In this document: in pieces, positions 29,885-37,335 of the stretch | Layout: each line of letters begins with the position of its first letter | How positions within the stretch are numbered: the first letter of the stretch is position 1 | Assembly: GCF_030013905.1 (NCBI RefSeq) | Contig: NZ_CP124862.1 | Coordinates: forward strand, 3,289,051-3,353,050 | DNA: 64,000 nucleotides | From: Petroclostridium sp. X23 | Lineage (GTDB): Bacteria; Bacillota; Clostridia; SK-Y3 | Reading direction: 5' to 3' | Made by a program: the position numbers and the translations under genes | Notes under the pieces: model-generated | Databases searched by the model: none | What the model was told of the DNA's origin: nothing | What the model saw: the letters and a program-made list of their open reading frames with translations, nothing else

Positions 29885-30228
29885 ACATCTATTAAGGCCA
29901 AAGCCTTTTGGAAAAAGGAGGAAATAATGAAAAAAACTTATCTATTGGTTGTGGTACTATTATAATACCACAAAACACCGAAAAATATGTGAACAAAGTG
30001 TTAACATATGGTTAATATTACATTACAATCGCTGTGTAGCCTATAGTTGGGAGAGAATAGAATTGTTTTTCTAGTACAATTTATAATTATCTGTATTTAT
30101 ATCCATATAGTTTAAAGGTTGACTTCAAATGTAATATGATATAATTTAATCATTAGAATAAAATATACTGTAATCTTCATACATTGAAAAATGTAGAATA
30201 TCTATACTGTAAAAGGAGAGCAGAATAC
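29885..30228 (+). other. 344-base gap containing a 12-codon open frame
   Basis: A near-perfect AAAGGAGG is followed at 29927-29965 by ATG and eleven more codons encoding MKKTYLLVVVLL and a stop. This looks like the first half of a signal peptide. A GTGGTA...TACCAC inverted repeat overlaps its end. A short GC stem AAGGC/GCCTT lies at 29894. The rest is AT-rich and shows nothing recognisable. Confidence 0.5.
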
Positions 30229-30609
30229 ATGAAGAAAGTAGTAGCAGCGCTATTGACCCAAAATGATCGAATCCTTATAGCTAAAAGAAAATCTGATAAT
30301 CCTTCTATAAATAAGTGGGAGTTTCCTGGGGGAAAAATTGAAGACGGTGAAACACCTCAGCAGTCCCTTAGAAGAGAAATGGATGAAGAATTAGGTATAC
30401 AAGTCAATGTGGGAGAATTTTTTGATGAAAGTATATATGAGTATGAATTTGGTACTATTCATTTATTGGCTTATTGGGTTAGCTGGCAGAAGGGGGATAT
30501 TTATCCAATAGTTCATGAGGAAGTAAAATGGGTTCCTTTTAATCTATTAGATCAGTATGATTTTCTTCCGGCAGATTTACCCCTTATATATAAACTGAAG
30601 AATTATTAA
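30229..30609 (+). CDS. Nudix hydrolase, MutT-like (8-oxo-dGTP diphosphatase)
   Basis: 126 residues with the complete Nudix box beginning at GGKIEDGETP and running through REMDEELGI, preceded by WEFPGG. Length and sequence fit MutT/CTP-pyrophosphohydrolase-type enzymes that clean the nucleotide pool. The ATG at 30229 follows AAGGAG by 10 bases. Exact substrate cannot be settled from sequence. Confidence 0.9.
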   Translation: MKKVVAALLTQNDRILIAKRKSDNPSINKWEFPGGKIEDGETPQQSLRREMDEELGIQVNVGEFFDESIYEYEFGTIHLLAYWVSWQKGDIYPIVHEEVKWVPFNLLDQYDFLPADLPLIYKLKNY

Positions 30610-30654
30610 GGTAATCACAAATAATATTGTGGAATTTAAATGGAGGAATAAAAA

Positions 30655-30810
30655 ATGGAGAATTATTTTTATAAGTGCCCAATTTGTGGATTTATTCATA
30701 TTGTTCCGGCCTATTGGGTATCATTCAATCCTGATGATGAGATGACTTTTCCTCATATTAATACAGATACAAATGAAGAATGCGATAGTATTTTATTATT
30801 GATGAAATAG
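30655..30810 (+). CDS. Small zinc-ribbon-like protein, 51 residues
   Basis: ATG behind TGGAGGAATAAAAA. The product begins MENYFYKCPICGFIHIVPAY; the CPICG knuckle is half of a zinc ribbon, and a further cysteine lies near residue 43. Rest is acidic. Probably co-transcribed with the Nudix gene 45 bases upstream. Function unknown. Confidence 0.65.
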   Translation: MENYFYKCPICGFIHIVPAYWVSFNPDDEMTFPHINTDTNEECDSILLLMK

Positions 30811-30880
30811 AATACATATAGTTTTATTGGCAAAGGAAATACTATGTAACGATGTATCTATATGGATTAGGAGGGGAAAT

Positions 30881-31621
30881 ATGAACTACTTACATGAATA
30901 TGCACAGCCTTTCTTCTTAGAAGGAGATGATGAGGGCTGCTTGCTGATCCATGGATTCACAGGTTCTCCTGCTCATATGCGCTTGCTAGGAGAAGTATTG
31001 CATAAGCAAAAATATACAGTAAGCGGAATACTATTAAAGGGTCATGGTACATGTTTAGAAGATATGGCTAAAACAGATTGGAAAGATTGGTTGAATGATA
31101 CTAAAGAAGAGTATGACCGGCTTTGTAGAAAATGCAGTAAAGTTTATGTAATAGGTCTATCTATGGGAGGAATACTATCTTTAATTTTAGCAGAAAATTA
31201 TCCGGTAGATAAAATGGTATCTATAGCTTCTCCTATGCATGTATACGATAAGTTATTGCCTTTTGCACGTGTTATGAAGTATTTTAAAAGATTTAATAGC
31301 TGGGAAAAATCTGAGCCAATGAAAGGTGAAGCAGCAGAATACGATATTACATACTCAGGTCTTCCAGTAAATGGTGCTGCCAGCCTATACAATTTAATGA
31401 AAATGGCAGAGAAACATCTATCGAAAATTACTTGTTCGACATTTATCATACAGTCGCGGATGGATCGAATCGTTAAACCGGAAAGTGCGGAAATTATTTT
31501 TAATAGTATTTCTTCTACCCATAAAGAATTGCTTTGGTTAGAGCATTCAAAACATGTTTGTACCATTGGACCTGAAAGACAAACGATACACGACAATATT
31601 ATTACGTTCCTAAAGAAGTGA
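30881..31621 (+). CDS. Alpha/beta hydrolase, carboxylesterase / monoacylglycerol-lipase-like
   Basis: 246 residues, Est30-like size. HGFTGSP marks the oxyanion hole at about residues 22-28, GLSMGG the catalytic serine (about residue 95), SRMDRIV the acid and EHSKHV the histidine. The ATG at 30881 is preceded by GGAGGGG; an upstream in-frame TTG lacks a site. Cytosolic, as no signal peptide is seen. Confidence 0.88.
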   Translation: MNYLHEYAQPFFLEGDDEGCLLIHGFTGSPAHMRLLGEVLHKQKYTVSGILLKGHGTCLEDMAKTDWKDWLNDTKEEYDRLCRKCSKVYVIGLSMGGILSLILAENYPVDKMVSIASPMHVYDKLLPFARVMKYFKRFNSWEKSEPMKGEAAEYDITYSGLPVNGAASLYNLMKMAEKHLSKITCSTFIIQSRMDRIVKPESAEIIFNSISSTHKELLWLEHSKHVCTIGPERQTIHDNIITFLKK

Positions 31622-31653
31622 ATAACTATCAATAAATTTACTATAAATTCCAT

Positions 31654-31682
31654 TTGACAAAAACATTACTTTATTGTAAAAT
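31654..31682 (+). promoter_or_regulatory. sigma-A type promoter of tRNA-Arg(CCT)
   Basis: TTGACA at 31654-31659 and TAAAAT at 31677-31682, spacer 17, ending 24 bases before the tRNA. Confidence 0.75.
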
Positions 31683-31706
31683 ATTTAAGCAGCATTTATC
31701 AAATGT

Positions 31707-31783
31707 GCGCCCGTAGCTCAGTAGGATAGAGCAGTAGTTTCCTAAACTGCGTGCCGTTGGTTCGATTCCAATCGGGCGTACCA
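31707..31783 (+). tRNA. tRNA-Arg (anticodon CCT)
   Basis: Acceptor stem GCGCCCG pairs with CGGGCGT (one G-T pair), anticodon loop TTCCTAA gives CCT, and CCA is encoded. Confidence 0.95.
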
Positions 31784-31787
31784 CTAT

Positions 31788-32270
31788 TTGATTGAGAATG
31801 GGGAATTCACCATTAGAAGTTACGAATATTATATGAGATATGCATTAAAAGAGGCAGAGAAAGCATATCAAAAAGATGAAGTGCCTATTGGTGCAGTGAT
31901 TGTCAAGAATGATAAAATTATTGCAAAAGCACATAATCTCAGAGAAAAAAGTCAGGATGCGATAGCTCATGCTGAAGTACTAGCTATTCGGAAGGCTTGC
32001 AAAAAGCTTCATAGCTGGAGATTGAGCGGTTGTGATCTGTACGTTACCCTTGAACCCTGCGCTATGTGTGCCGGCGCTATTATTCAATCTAGAATAGGAC
32101 AACTGATTATTGGCACTATGGATCCAAAGGCAGGGGCTGGAGGTTCAGTAGTTAACTTGTTTGGTATTGAACAATTCAATCACAAGGTAGATGTAATACA
32201 AGGTGTTCTTCAACAAGAATGTGCCGATTTATTAAAACGATTCTTTCGAGAGCTGAGGCAAAGAAATTAA
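31788..32270 (+). CDS. tadA: tRNA-specific adenosine deaminase TadA
   Basis: Converts A34 to inosine in tRNA-Arg(ACG), a tRNA encoded in this window. The zinc site is HAEVLAI plus PCAMC, with the catalytic Glu in HAE; EVPIGAVIV is the typical N-terminal motif. The 160-residue frame starts at a TTG four bases after the preceding tRNA and has no clear ribosome binding site. The ATG at 31833 would cut conserved-looking residues (YEYYMRYAL), so the TTG is preferred with reserve. Transcription may come from the tRNA promoter. Confidence 0.93.
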   Translation: MIENGEFTIRSYEYYMRYALKEAEKAYQKDEVPIGAVIVKNDKIIAKAHNLREKSQDAIAHAEVLAIRKACKKLHSWRLSGCDLYVTLEPCAMCAGAIIQSRIGQLIIGTMDPKAGAGGSVVNLFGIEQFNHKVDVIQGVLQQECADLLKRFFRELRQRN

Positions 32271-32290
32271 TTTAATAATCGTTAATACAT

Positions 32291-32382
32291 GGAGAGATGG
32301 CAGAGCCCGGTCGAATGCGCTCGACTCGAAATCGAGTGAACTGGAGACAGTTCCGTGAGTTCAAATCTCACTCTCTCCGCCA
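32291..32382 (+). tRNA. tRNA-Ser (anticodon CGA), integration site of a mobile element
   Basis: Acceptor stem GGAGAGA pairs with TCTCTCC, anticodon loop CTCGAAA gives CGA, a long variable arm is present, and CCA is encoded. Its 3' 59 bases are repeated exactly at 37272-37330, so the visible 3' half is inferred to have been supplied by the integrated element. Confidence 0.95.
32324..32382 (+). repeat. left attachment repeat (attL)
   Basis: 59 bases from ACTCGAAATCGAG in the anticodon region to CCA, identical to 37272-37330. Confidence 0.92.
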
Positions 32383-32388
32383 TGAACA

Positions 32389-32432
32389 AAGGGTTACAGC
32401 GATTACGCCGTAACCCTTTAAATATTTTTTTG
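32389..32432 (+). terminator. terminator after tRNA-Ser(CGA), element side
   Basis: Stem AAAGGGTTAC with GTAACCCTTT, then T-rich sequence. Its first arm closely resembles the terminator after the right repeat at 37336. Confidence 0.85.
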
Positions 32433-32433
32433 A

Positions 32434-32694
32434 TTAATCTTCTAACCTTTTTCTAACCACTTTGAATTCTCCAGTTGAAACATCCATTATTATCTTAATA
32501 TCATCATCTTTACTGTTATCATTTAAATCTTTAAAATTTGCACAGCCGAATTCGAGATTATCTTCATCACCATATACAGCGAAATCAAACAGCTCTGCTT
32601 TAAATTCTCCTGTACCTTCATCTTTCTTCCAGCATTTTTGTTCTTTCTTGCAGCGTTTACAATTGCAATCTTGATATAATTCGTCATCAATCAT
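32434..32694 (-). CDS. Small cysteine-rich acidic protein of the element
   Basis: 86 residues, start ATG behind AGGAGG. The N-terminal half contains NCKRCKKEQKCW, a possible metal-binding cluster, plus another cysteine in FGCANFKD; the rest is rich in Asp and Lys. No family recognised. It is the last gene of the minus-strand series, nearest attL, a position typical of accessory cargo. Confidence 0.6.
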   Translation of the reverse strand: MIDDELYQDCNCKRCKKEQKCWKKDEGTGEFKAELFDFAVYGDEDNLEFGCANFKDLNDNSKDDDIKIIMDVSTGEFKVVRKRLED

Positions 32695-32722
32695 TGACTT
32701 AAACCTCCTCTAGTATTTTAAT

Positions 32723-32789
32723 TTGTAACTCATATTTCAAAGTGGTTGCTCCGGATCCGTGACGGCTGTAGTTGCACTATGAGTTACAA
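32723..32789. repeat. inverted-repeat structure A of the element
   Basis: Outer arms TTGTAACTCATA and TATGAGTTACAA enclose about 43 bases that include CCGGATCCG. A related structure is at 35512-35565. Confidence 0.8.
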
Positions 32790-32983
32790 TTTTCTACACA
32801 CGTCATTTTTTCATATTCTTCACCCAGCTCTTGAACTACTTCATGGCTAAATGTTTCAAACCCTTGATAATAGTAATAATATCGATCAAGAAGTTTCTCT
32901 TTTTCATCTTGATTAAACCTCATATCGCTTAATAAGTGATTAAGTGCCAATAGAGCCCTGTAGTATGCAGTTTTTTGATTCAT
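32777..32983 (-). CDS. Small hypothetical protein of the element
   Basis: 68 residues, ATG behind AAAGGAGG. Mostly helical, with the tyrosine run RYYYYYQGF and a C-terminal acidic helix ending in TCVENCNS. Its stop lies inside the right arm of the inverted repeat at 32723-32789. Function unknown; it sits 23 bases downstream of the integrase gene. Confidence 0.6.
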   Translation of the reverse strand: MNQKTAYYRALLALNHLLSDMRFNQDEKEKLLDRYYYYYQGFETFSHEVVQELGEEYEKMTCVENCNS

Positions 32984-33006
32984 TATGAAAATACCTCCTT
33001 TTATAT

Positions 33007-34155
33007 TTATATCTCACTCTTATTTACAAATAATAGAGATTCTAAGCGACTTGCAGCATCCTGCTGCATTTCCTTTAATACATGAGAGTATAAATCTAGT
33101 GTAATACCTATAGTAGAATGACCTAGTCTTTCAGAAGCAATTTTGGCCGGAATATCACTTTTAAGCATTAATGTAGCATTAGTATGTCTAAGATCATGAA
33201 ACCTAATATGTGTCAGATCATTTCGTTCTAATGTATCAGAAAAGTTACGGCTAAAAGTGGAAGGATTAATAGGTGATCCGTCAGCTCCGCAGGTAACTAA
33301 ATCATTATCCTGGTACGCTTCGCCGAGTAGATCTTTATTTTCTTGTTGTCTTTCCTGTTGATACTTTAGCGCTGCAATTATTGTATCTGATATTACAATC
33401 GTTCTATGGCTTTTAATGGTTTTAGGTGTATTGATTATAATTCCAGCCTTTGAATGTAAAATAGTCTGACTTATCGTGATAGTTTTATTTTTATAATCAA
33501 TATCCTGCCAGCGCAGGCCGAGAGCTTCGCCTCGTCTTAGACCAACAGCAACACCTAAAAGCACTGGTATATATAGATTAGTATTTTTAAAAGCTTCCAG
33601 TAATGAAGGGACTTCATCACTATCTAATATTTTAGCATTAAATGGCTTCTTTTTAGGAACTTCTACCAAGTCAGCAACATTTCTGCTTATGATCTGCAAT
33701 TTAACAGCCTGTGCAAGTGCTTTCCTAAATACCCTATGAATATAAATTACTGATTTTGCAGATAAACCACCTTTACCATCTACACGGCCGTTCTTTAACT
33801 TTTCATTGTATAGCTGCTGTATATGAAGTGGCTGCAGCTTTTGTAATTGTATATTACCGAGATTAGGAATAATATGTTTCTCAACATTGACTCTATAACC
33901 ATATGCCGTAGTAGGTGAAAGGTTTGTATCTACATAATTTTCTAGCCATTGAAGTAAGTATTCTTTAACAGTGATTTTATCAGTATCTACAAAAGTGTTA
34001 TCTTGTAACTGACTTAGTATTTTTGTTAAAGCGTTTTGTGCTTCCCGCTTTGTACGATATCCATTAAACCACTTTTGCTTTCGTTTGCCATCTACCCTTC
34101 CGATATCTACAACTATTGAATAGTTGCTTCCTTTTTTCGTTATACATCCACGCAT
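33007..34155 (-). CDS. int: Tyrosine recombinase / integrase
   Basis: 382 residues: N-terminal arm-binding domain (GRVDGKRKQKWFNGYRTKREAQ region, residues about 13-34), a SAM-like core-binding domain (about 60-165) and the catalytic domain with Arg in VGLRRGEALGLRW, HDLRHTNATLML and the nucleophile Tyr in TLDLYSHV. It resembles Tn916/ICE-type integrases. It should catalyse insertion into tRNA-Ser(CGA). It is read toward attL and starts 12 bases after the excisionase stop; the ribosome binding site is weak (CGGTGA). Confidence 0.94.
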   Translation of the reverse strand: MRGCITKKGSNYSIVVDIGRVDGKRKQKWFNGYRTKREAQNALTKILSQLQDNTFVDTDKITVKEYLLQWLENYVDTNLSPTTAYGYRVNVEKHIIPNLGNIQLQKLQPLHIQQLYNEKLKNGRVDGKGGLSAKSVIYIHRVFRKALAQAVKLQIISRNVADLVEVPKKKPFNAKILDSDEVPSLLEAFKNTNLYIPVLLGVAVGLRRGEALGLRWQDIDYKNKTITISQTILHSKAGIIINTPKTIKSHRTIVISDTIIAALKYQQERQQENKDLLGEAYQDNDLVTCGADGSPINPSTFSRNFSDTLERNDLTHIRFHDLRHTNATLMLKSDIPAKIASERLGHSTIGITLDLYSHVLKEMQQDAASRLESLLFVNKSEI

Positions 34156-34167
34156 AACATCACCGTA

Positions 34168-34335
34168 TCATGCTGACCTTTCAAGCCATTCTTGAAAAGC
34201 TTTCTTAGGTATTCGTATTTTTCTTCCAAGCTTAATGAATGGGATTTTCTTCTCATGTATTAAATCGTATGCTTTATTCATTCCAATGTCCAGAATTTTA
34301 GCAATATCTTGAACAGTATAAACCAGTTTTTCCAT
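34168..34335 (-). CDS. Excisionase-like small DNA-binding protein
   Basis: 55 residues, MerR/HTH_17-type winged helix: VQDIAKILDIGMNKAYDLI followed by IPFIKLGRKIRIPKKAFQEW, the usual excisionase-family pattern. The ATG directly follows the Rep stop (TAGATG), with AAGGAG ahead of it in the rep 3' end. Expected to bias the integrase toward excision. Confidence 0.88.
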   Translation of the reverse strand: MEKLVYTVQDIAKILDIGMNKAYDLIHEKKIPFIKLGRKIRIPKKAFQEWLERSA

Positions 34336-35421
34336 CTAAACTTCACACTCCTTATGTAATAAAGACATTTTTTTCGTTATTGCTGATTGAAAATCTTGTT
34401 GCTTATGGGATAAATATTGAACGCCTTGCTGATATACAGTATTGAAAACATCATCAATATTTGTAATGCCGTTGCGAGCAGCGAAAGAAGTAATATATCC
34501 AATAGCACCTGGAATAAGTATGGACGCATCAGCTTCAATTTGTTTTACTCTAGATATTAATCCAGTGCCATTATATTGATTAAAAGCTTGCTGAACTTTC
34601 CTCCAGTTTTCATCAACTTCGCACCGTTCTATCCTTGATCGGTTATAGTTTACTTTTACAAGCCATTCACCTGTACAATGCTGCCAAATATCTCTTATTC
34701 TTTGAAAAACATCTTCGACAGTTTCAATTTCTCTATTTCTAAAAAAATCTCTTTTTATCTCAAATTCGATATTCCATACATTGTCAATGTCTAATCCTTT
34801 TTGAGACCAAACATCATAAAACCAAAGCTTTTGATTTTTCGTATTTACTTCAAGTACTTTATTGTATATTCGAGAATAAATATTACGTCCACTCCTGGAT
34901 CCAAAAGTAATAGCATTTATTTCTCTATTGTCTCTATGAATAGAATCCTGTTGAAAATGACCTTTAAATGAATATAGATCTTCAATATTAAGCTTAAATT
35001 CATCCGTATGACAGCATGGGTCAAGTCTGCTAATTTTATTGGCTTTAACTTTTCCAACGTGATTGTTTACCCAATCAATAATAATCTTCCACGAGTTTTC
35101 AGGGCCATTTGACCATAAATATTCAGATTTTATTTTTATAAATACAGGGTAAAAACATTCTTTTGTTGCTCTGAATTGAGCCAGCTTGACTTCATAACCG
35201 TCATTGTGTAGAATAAAAGCATAGCGCCTAGAACCATTAGGCAAAATTTCAAAGTTTAGATTTCCAATTTTAATAATTTCCTTTTCGGAAGCGCTACTAG
35301 CTGCAACTAGTTTAGCTTCTTCTTTTTTTTGCTCTAAAAGTTTTAGCAGTTCATATGTTGATTTTTCGTAATCTACAATATCAATTACAGCACATAAGGT
35401 GTCAATCATTGGAATAAGCAC
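34336..35421 (-). CDS. Replication initiation protein (Rep_trans-like, rolling circle)
   Basis: 361 residues. Motifs that suggest the Rep_trans family used by Tn916-like elements and RC plasmids: ISRLDPCCHTDEF (metal site region) and GRNIYSRIYNKVLEV (catalytic tyrosine region), then WNIEFEIKRDFFRNR. It should nick a double-strand origin and allow replication or strand transfer. Start GTG behind AAGGGGG. Its 3' end is fused by TAGATG to the excisionase gene. Confidence 0.82.
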   Translation of the reverse strand: MLIPMIDTLCAVIDIVDYEKSTYELLKLLEQKKEEAKLVAASSASEKEIIKIGNLNFEILPNGSRRYAFILHNDGYEVKLAQFRATKECFYPVFIKIKSEYLWSNGPENSWKIIIDWVNNHVGKVKANKISRLDPCCHTDEFKLNIEDLYSFKGHFQQDSIHRDNREINAITFGSRSGRNIYSRIYNKVLEVNTKNQKLWFYDVWSQKGLDIDNVWNIEFEIKRDFFRNREIETVEDVFQRIRDIWQHCTGEWLVKVNYNRSRIERCEVDENWRKVQQAFNQYNGTGLISRVKQIEADASILIPGAIGYITSFAARNGITNIDDVFNTVYQQGVQYLSHKQQDFQSAITKKMSLLHKECEV

Positions 35422-35797
35422 TTTTAAACCCCCTTCTTTGGTTTGTTAGTGGTGTTATGGGGTGCTACATATAGTAAGGAGTAGCACCCGGATGATGAAT
35501 CCAGGAACAAATGTAACTCATTTTGCCGGCAGCTGCCAGGGATCCGGACGAAAATTTGAGTTACAAGTAAATTAATAATTTATTCATGCTATAATCACCA
35601 CCTTTCGATAGATAGAAGTAATCGTTCGTATGATTAAGGTTTATTCCACGATCCTATTGACAGTCGCACCTCCCCATGTGATATTCTGCTGTCACCGGCA
35701 GGCCACCCGGGGAAAACCGCCCCGGATTGCCAGCCGGCAACATCAGCCTATCACACAGGGCCCCTCGACTATCAATAGGCTTTCGCGGCATAAAGCC
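35422..35797 (-). other. GC-rich non-coding block, candidate replication origin
   Basis: About 376 bases with much higher GC than the surroundings and several hairpins: GGGTGCTAC/GTAGCACCC at 35460-35489, structure B at 35512-35565, and nested repeats around CCACCCGGGGAAAACCGCCC near 35703-35722. A 65-codon plus-strand frame here (35630-35827) has no site and is discounted. The placement directly upstream of rep suits a dso or sso origin. Confidence 0.6.
35512..35565. repeat. inverted-repeat structure B of the element
   Basis: Outer arms TGTAACTCA and TGAGTTACA enclose GC-rich sequence with GGATCCGGAC; arms and the GGATCCG core match structure A at 32723-32789. Confidence 0.8.
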
Positions 35798-36016
35798 TTA
35801 ACCATACTCTTCAGTGCTCCGACTTAGATTATCTAGATAATCGACTAACCCTTTGCCAGAGACATTAACATTTGAGTACGTTTGTTGGAAATTTTTTAAA
35901 GCTACAATCATTAGGTAGTTTCGTGGAACATTTAATTTTGCAGACATTTCATCGAAGAAGTCACATAAAGATGGTTCCATTCTAATATTCACACGTGAGC
36001 GTTTAATATGATTCAT
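35798..36016 (-). CDS. Ribbon-helix-helix DNA-binding protein
   Basis: 72 residues. An N-terminal strand, RSRVNIRMEPSLCDFFDEMS, followed by helices, is typical of CopG/Arc-like proteins. GGAGGG precedes the ATG. As the first gene of the minus-strand series next to rep, it may be a copy-number or transfer regulator. Confidence 0.75.
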   Translation of the reverse strand: MNHIKRSRVNIRMEPSLCDFFDEMSAKLNVPRNYLMIVALKNFQQTYSNVNVSGKGLVDYLDNLSRSTEEYG

Positions 36017-36114
36017 GATACCCTCCGTACGTAATTTAATATTAATTGTTATTATAGTTAAATAATAATTGATAAATTTATATTAACATATTGGCGCCAT
36101 TTGTCAATATGTAT

Positions 36115-36160
36115 TTCAATAATTATTTATCTTTACATTAATAATTATTGAATGTATAAT
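36115..36160 (+). promoter_or_regulatory. repressor promoter with 13-bp inverted-repeat operator
   Basis: TTTACA (36132-36137) and TATAAT (36155-36160), spacer 17. Perfect 13-bp arms TTCAATAATTATT (36115-36127) and AATAATTATTGAA (36140-36152) flank the -35 element, so the repressor probably controls its own promoter. A divergent promoter with TTGACA at 36107-36102 on the minus strand faces the ribbon-helix-helix gene. Confidence 0.75.
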
Positions 36161-36178
36161 GTGATTGGAGGTGATAAT

Positions 36179-36931
36179 ATGGCTTATTATGAATTGTTTT
36201 CTAATCTTATAGAAAATAGCGGACTATCTCATAAAGATATTTCTGATAAATGTAAACTACTAGGGGTTTCAATTTCTCCATCATATATCAGTCAATTAAA
36301 ATCTGGTAAAATACCTGCACCATCAGACGAAGTTTCCAAAGCAATAGCAGAAGTATGTAATGGAAATGGGAATGAGCTTATATTAGAAGCCTATCTTGAT
36401 AAAGCTCCGAACTCACTAATTACTTTTATCAATAATATGAAAGAAATAGTATTGTTCACAACTTTACAATTTATAAAATCACAAATGGAAAAAGACCAAT
36501 TTGAGATATACGAGACAGAAATAATTAATCAATCAAATAAACAACCGTTATCAAGTTTTATTCTAGAAGCGAACAACACCAATTTTGTCCAATCGGATAT
36601 GTCATTTGATGAATGTAATTTTACAATGATTGATGATATGTATAATGTAAACATCTCAACTAATCAACCAGTTGGATTTACAGTTAAAGACAATGCTATG
36701 AAACCCTTCATAAATAAAGACAGCATAGTAACATTTGATAAGAAAGAAACTTATTCTAATGGCGATATAGTCGGATTTATTATTGATAAAGAAGTATTAG
36801 TAAGAAGATTATATAAAAAAAATGATCTGCTTATTTTATCGGCAGATAACTACGAATTTGAACCATTAATATATAAATTAAACGATATAAAAATTCTTGG
36901 TAAAGTACGCCAGTTCACGACAAAATTATAA
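36179..36931 (+). CDS. XRE-type repressor with non-catalytic S24/LexA-like domain
   Basis: 250 residues. N-terminal helix-turn-helix (residues about 17-45, LGVSISPSYISQLKSGKIPA). The C-terminal domain follows the LexA/S24 pattern, but the serine position reads DNAM (A173) and the lysine position reads VRRL (R209). No Ala-Gly cleavage site is apparent. The protein should repress element genes but not self-cleave. The ATG at 36179 follows TTGGAGGTGAT. It is the only gene of the element on the plus strand. Confidence 0.85.
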   Translation: MAYYELFSNLIENSGLSHKDISDKCKLLGVSISPSYISQLKSGKIPAPSDEVSKAIAEVCNGNGNELILEAYLDKAPNSLITFINNMKEIVLFTTLQFIKSQMEKDQFEIYETEIINQSNKQPLSSFILEANNTNFVQSDMSFDECNFTMIDDMYNVNISTNQPVGFTVKDNAMKPFINKDSIVTFDKKETYSNGDIVGFIIDKEVLVRRLYKKNDLLILSADNYEFEPLIYKLNDIKILGKVRQFTTKL

Positions 36932-36952
36932 AAATCCATTTCATATAAATAA

Positions 36953-37015
36953 AGCTTTGGGGTCCCCCGACCAGCTCCGCCATGGTCGGGTTGCCCCCAA
37001 AGTTTTACTTTTTAT
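36953..37015 (+). terminator. two-step terminator of the repressor gene
   Basis: Outer stem CTTTGGGG/CCCCAAAG and inner stem CCCGACCA/TGGTCGGG, then a T-rich tail. The remaining 256 bases to the right repeat show no gene. Confidence 0.85.
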
Positions 37016-37271
37016 TTTATAATGGCATTCAATTATTCGAAATTTGTTAATATTATAATTCTAACTCATTGATTTAGTATATAGACACTGATCGTGAGCT
37101 GCAGCATATTATAATTGAGGTACAATGAATTAATATATCTAACATTCTTCTAACAAGCATTTTAAAACCATCTCATTTGTATAAATATGTAATAATGCAT
37201 TAACACTATCAAGTTCAAATATACAAAGACTTTTGGAATATCCTAATAAATGATAATATGGTCTGCTTGAA

Positions 37272-37330
37272 ACTCGAAATCGAGTGAACTGGAGACAGTT
37301 CCGTGAGTTCAAATCTCACTCTCTCCGCCA
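37272..37330 (+). repeat. right attachment repeat (attR), host tRNA 3' fragment
   Basis: Exact 59-base copy of the 3' part of tRNA-Ser(CGA). It lacks the tRNA 5' half, so it is not a functional gene; it is the displaced original end. Confidence 0.92.
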
Positions 37331-37335
37331 AAAAT

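Larger units (their letters stand above)
32324..37330. mobile_element. Integrated element of about 5 kb in tRNA-Ser(CGA)
   Basis: Bounded by the 59-bp direct repeats at 32324-32382 and 37272-37330. Contents in order: two small genes, tyrosine integrase, excisionase-like protein, Rep protein, a GC-rich non-coding block, a ribbon-helix-helix gene (all minus strand), then a divergently transcribed repressor. No relaxase of MOB type, coupling protein or structural phage genes are seen, so it is either a mobilisable plasmid-like integrative element or a satellite. Confidence 0.9.

Noticed and set aside
35630..35827. 65-codon plus-strand frame in the GC-rich block
   Set aside because: No ribosome binding site, unusual composition, and it runs over hairpins and into the 3' end of the opposite ribbon-helix-helix gene.
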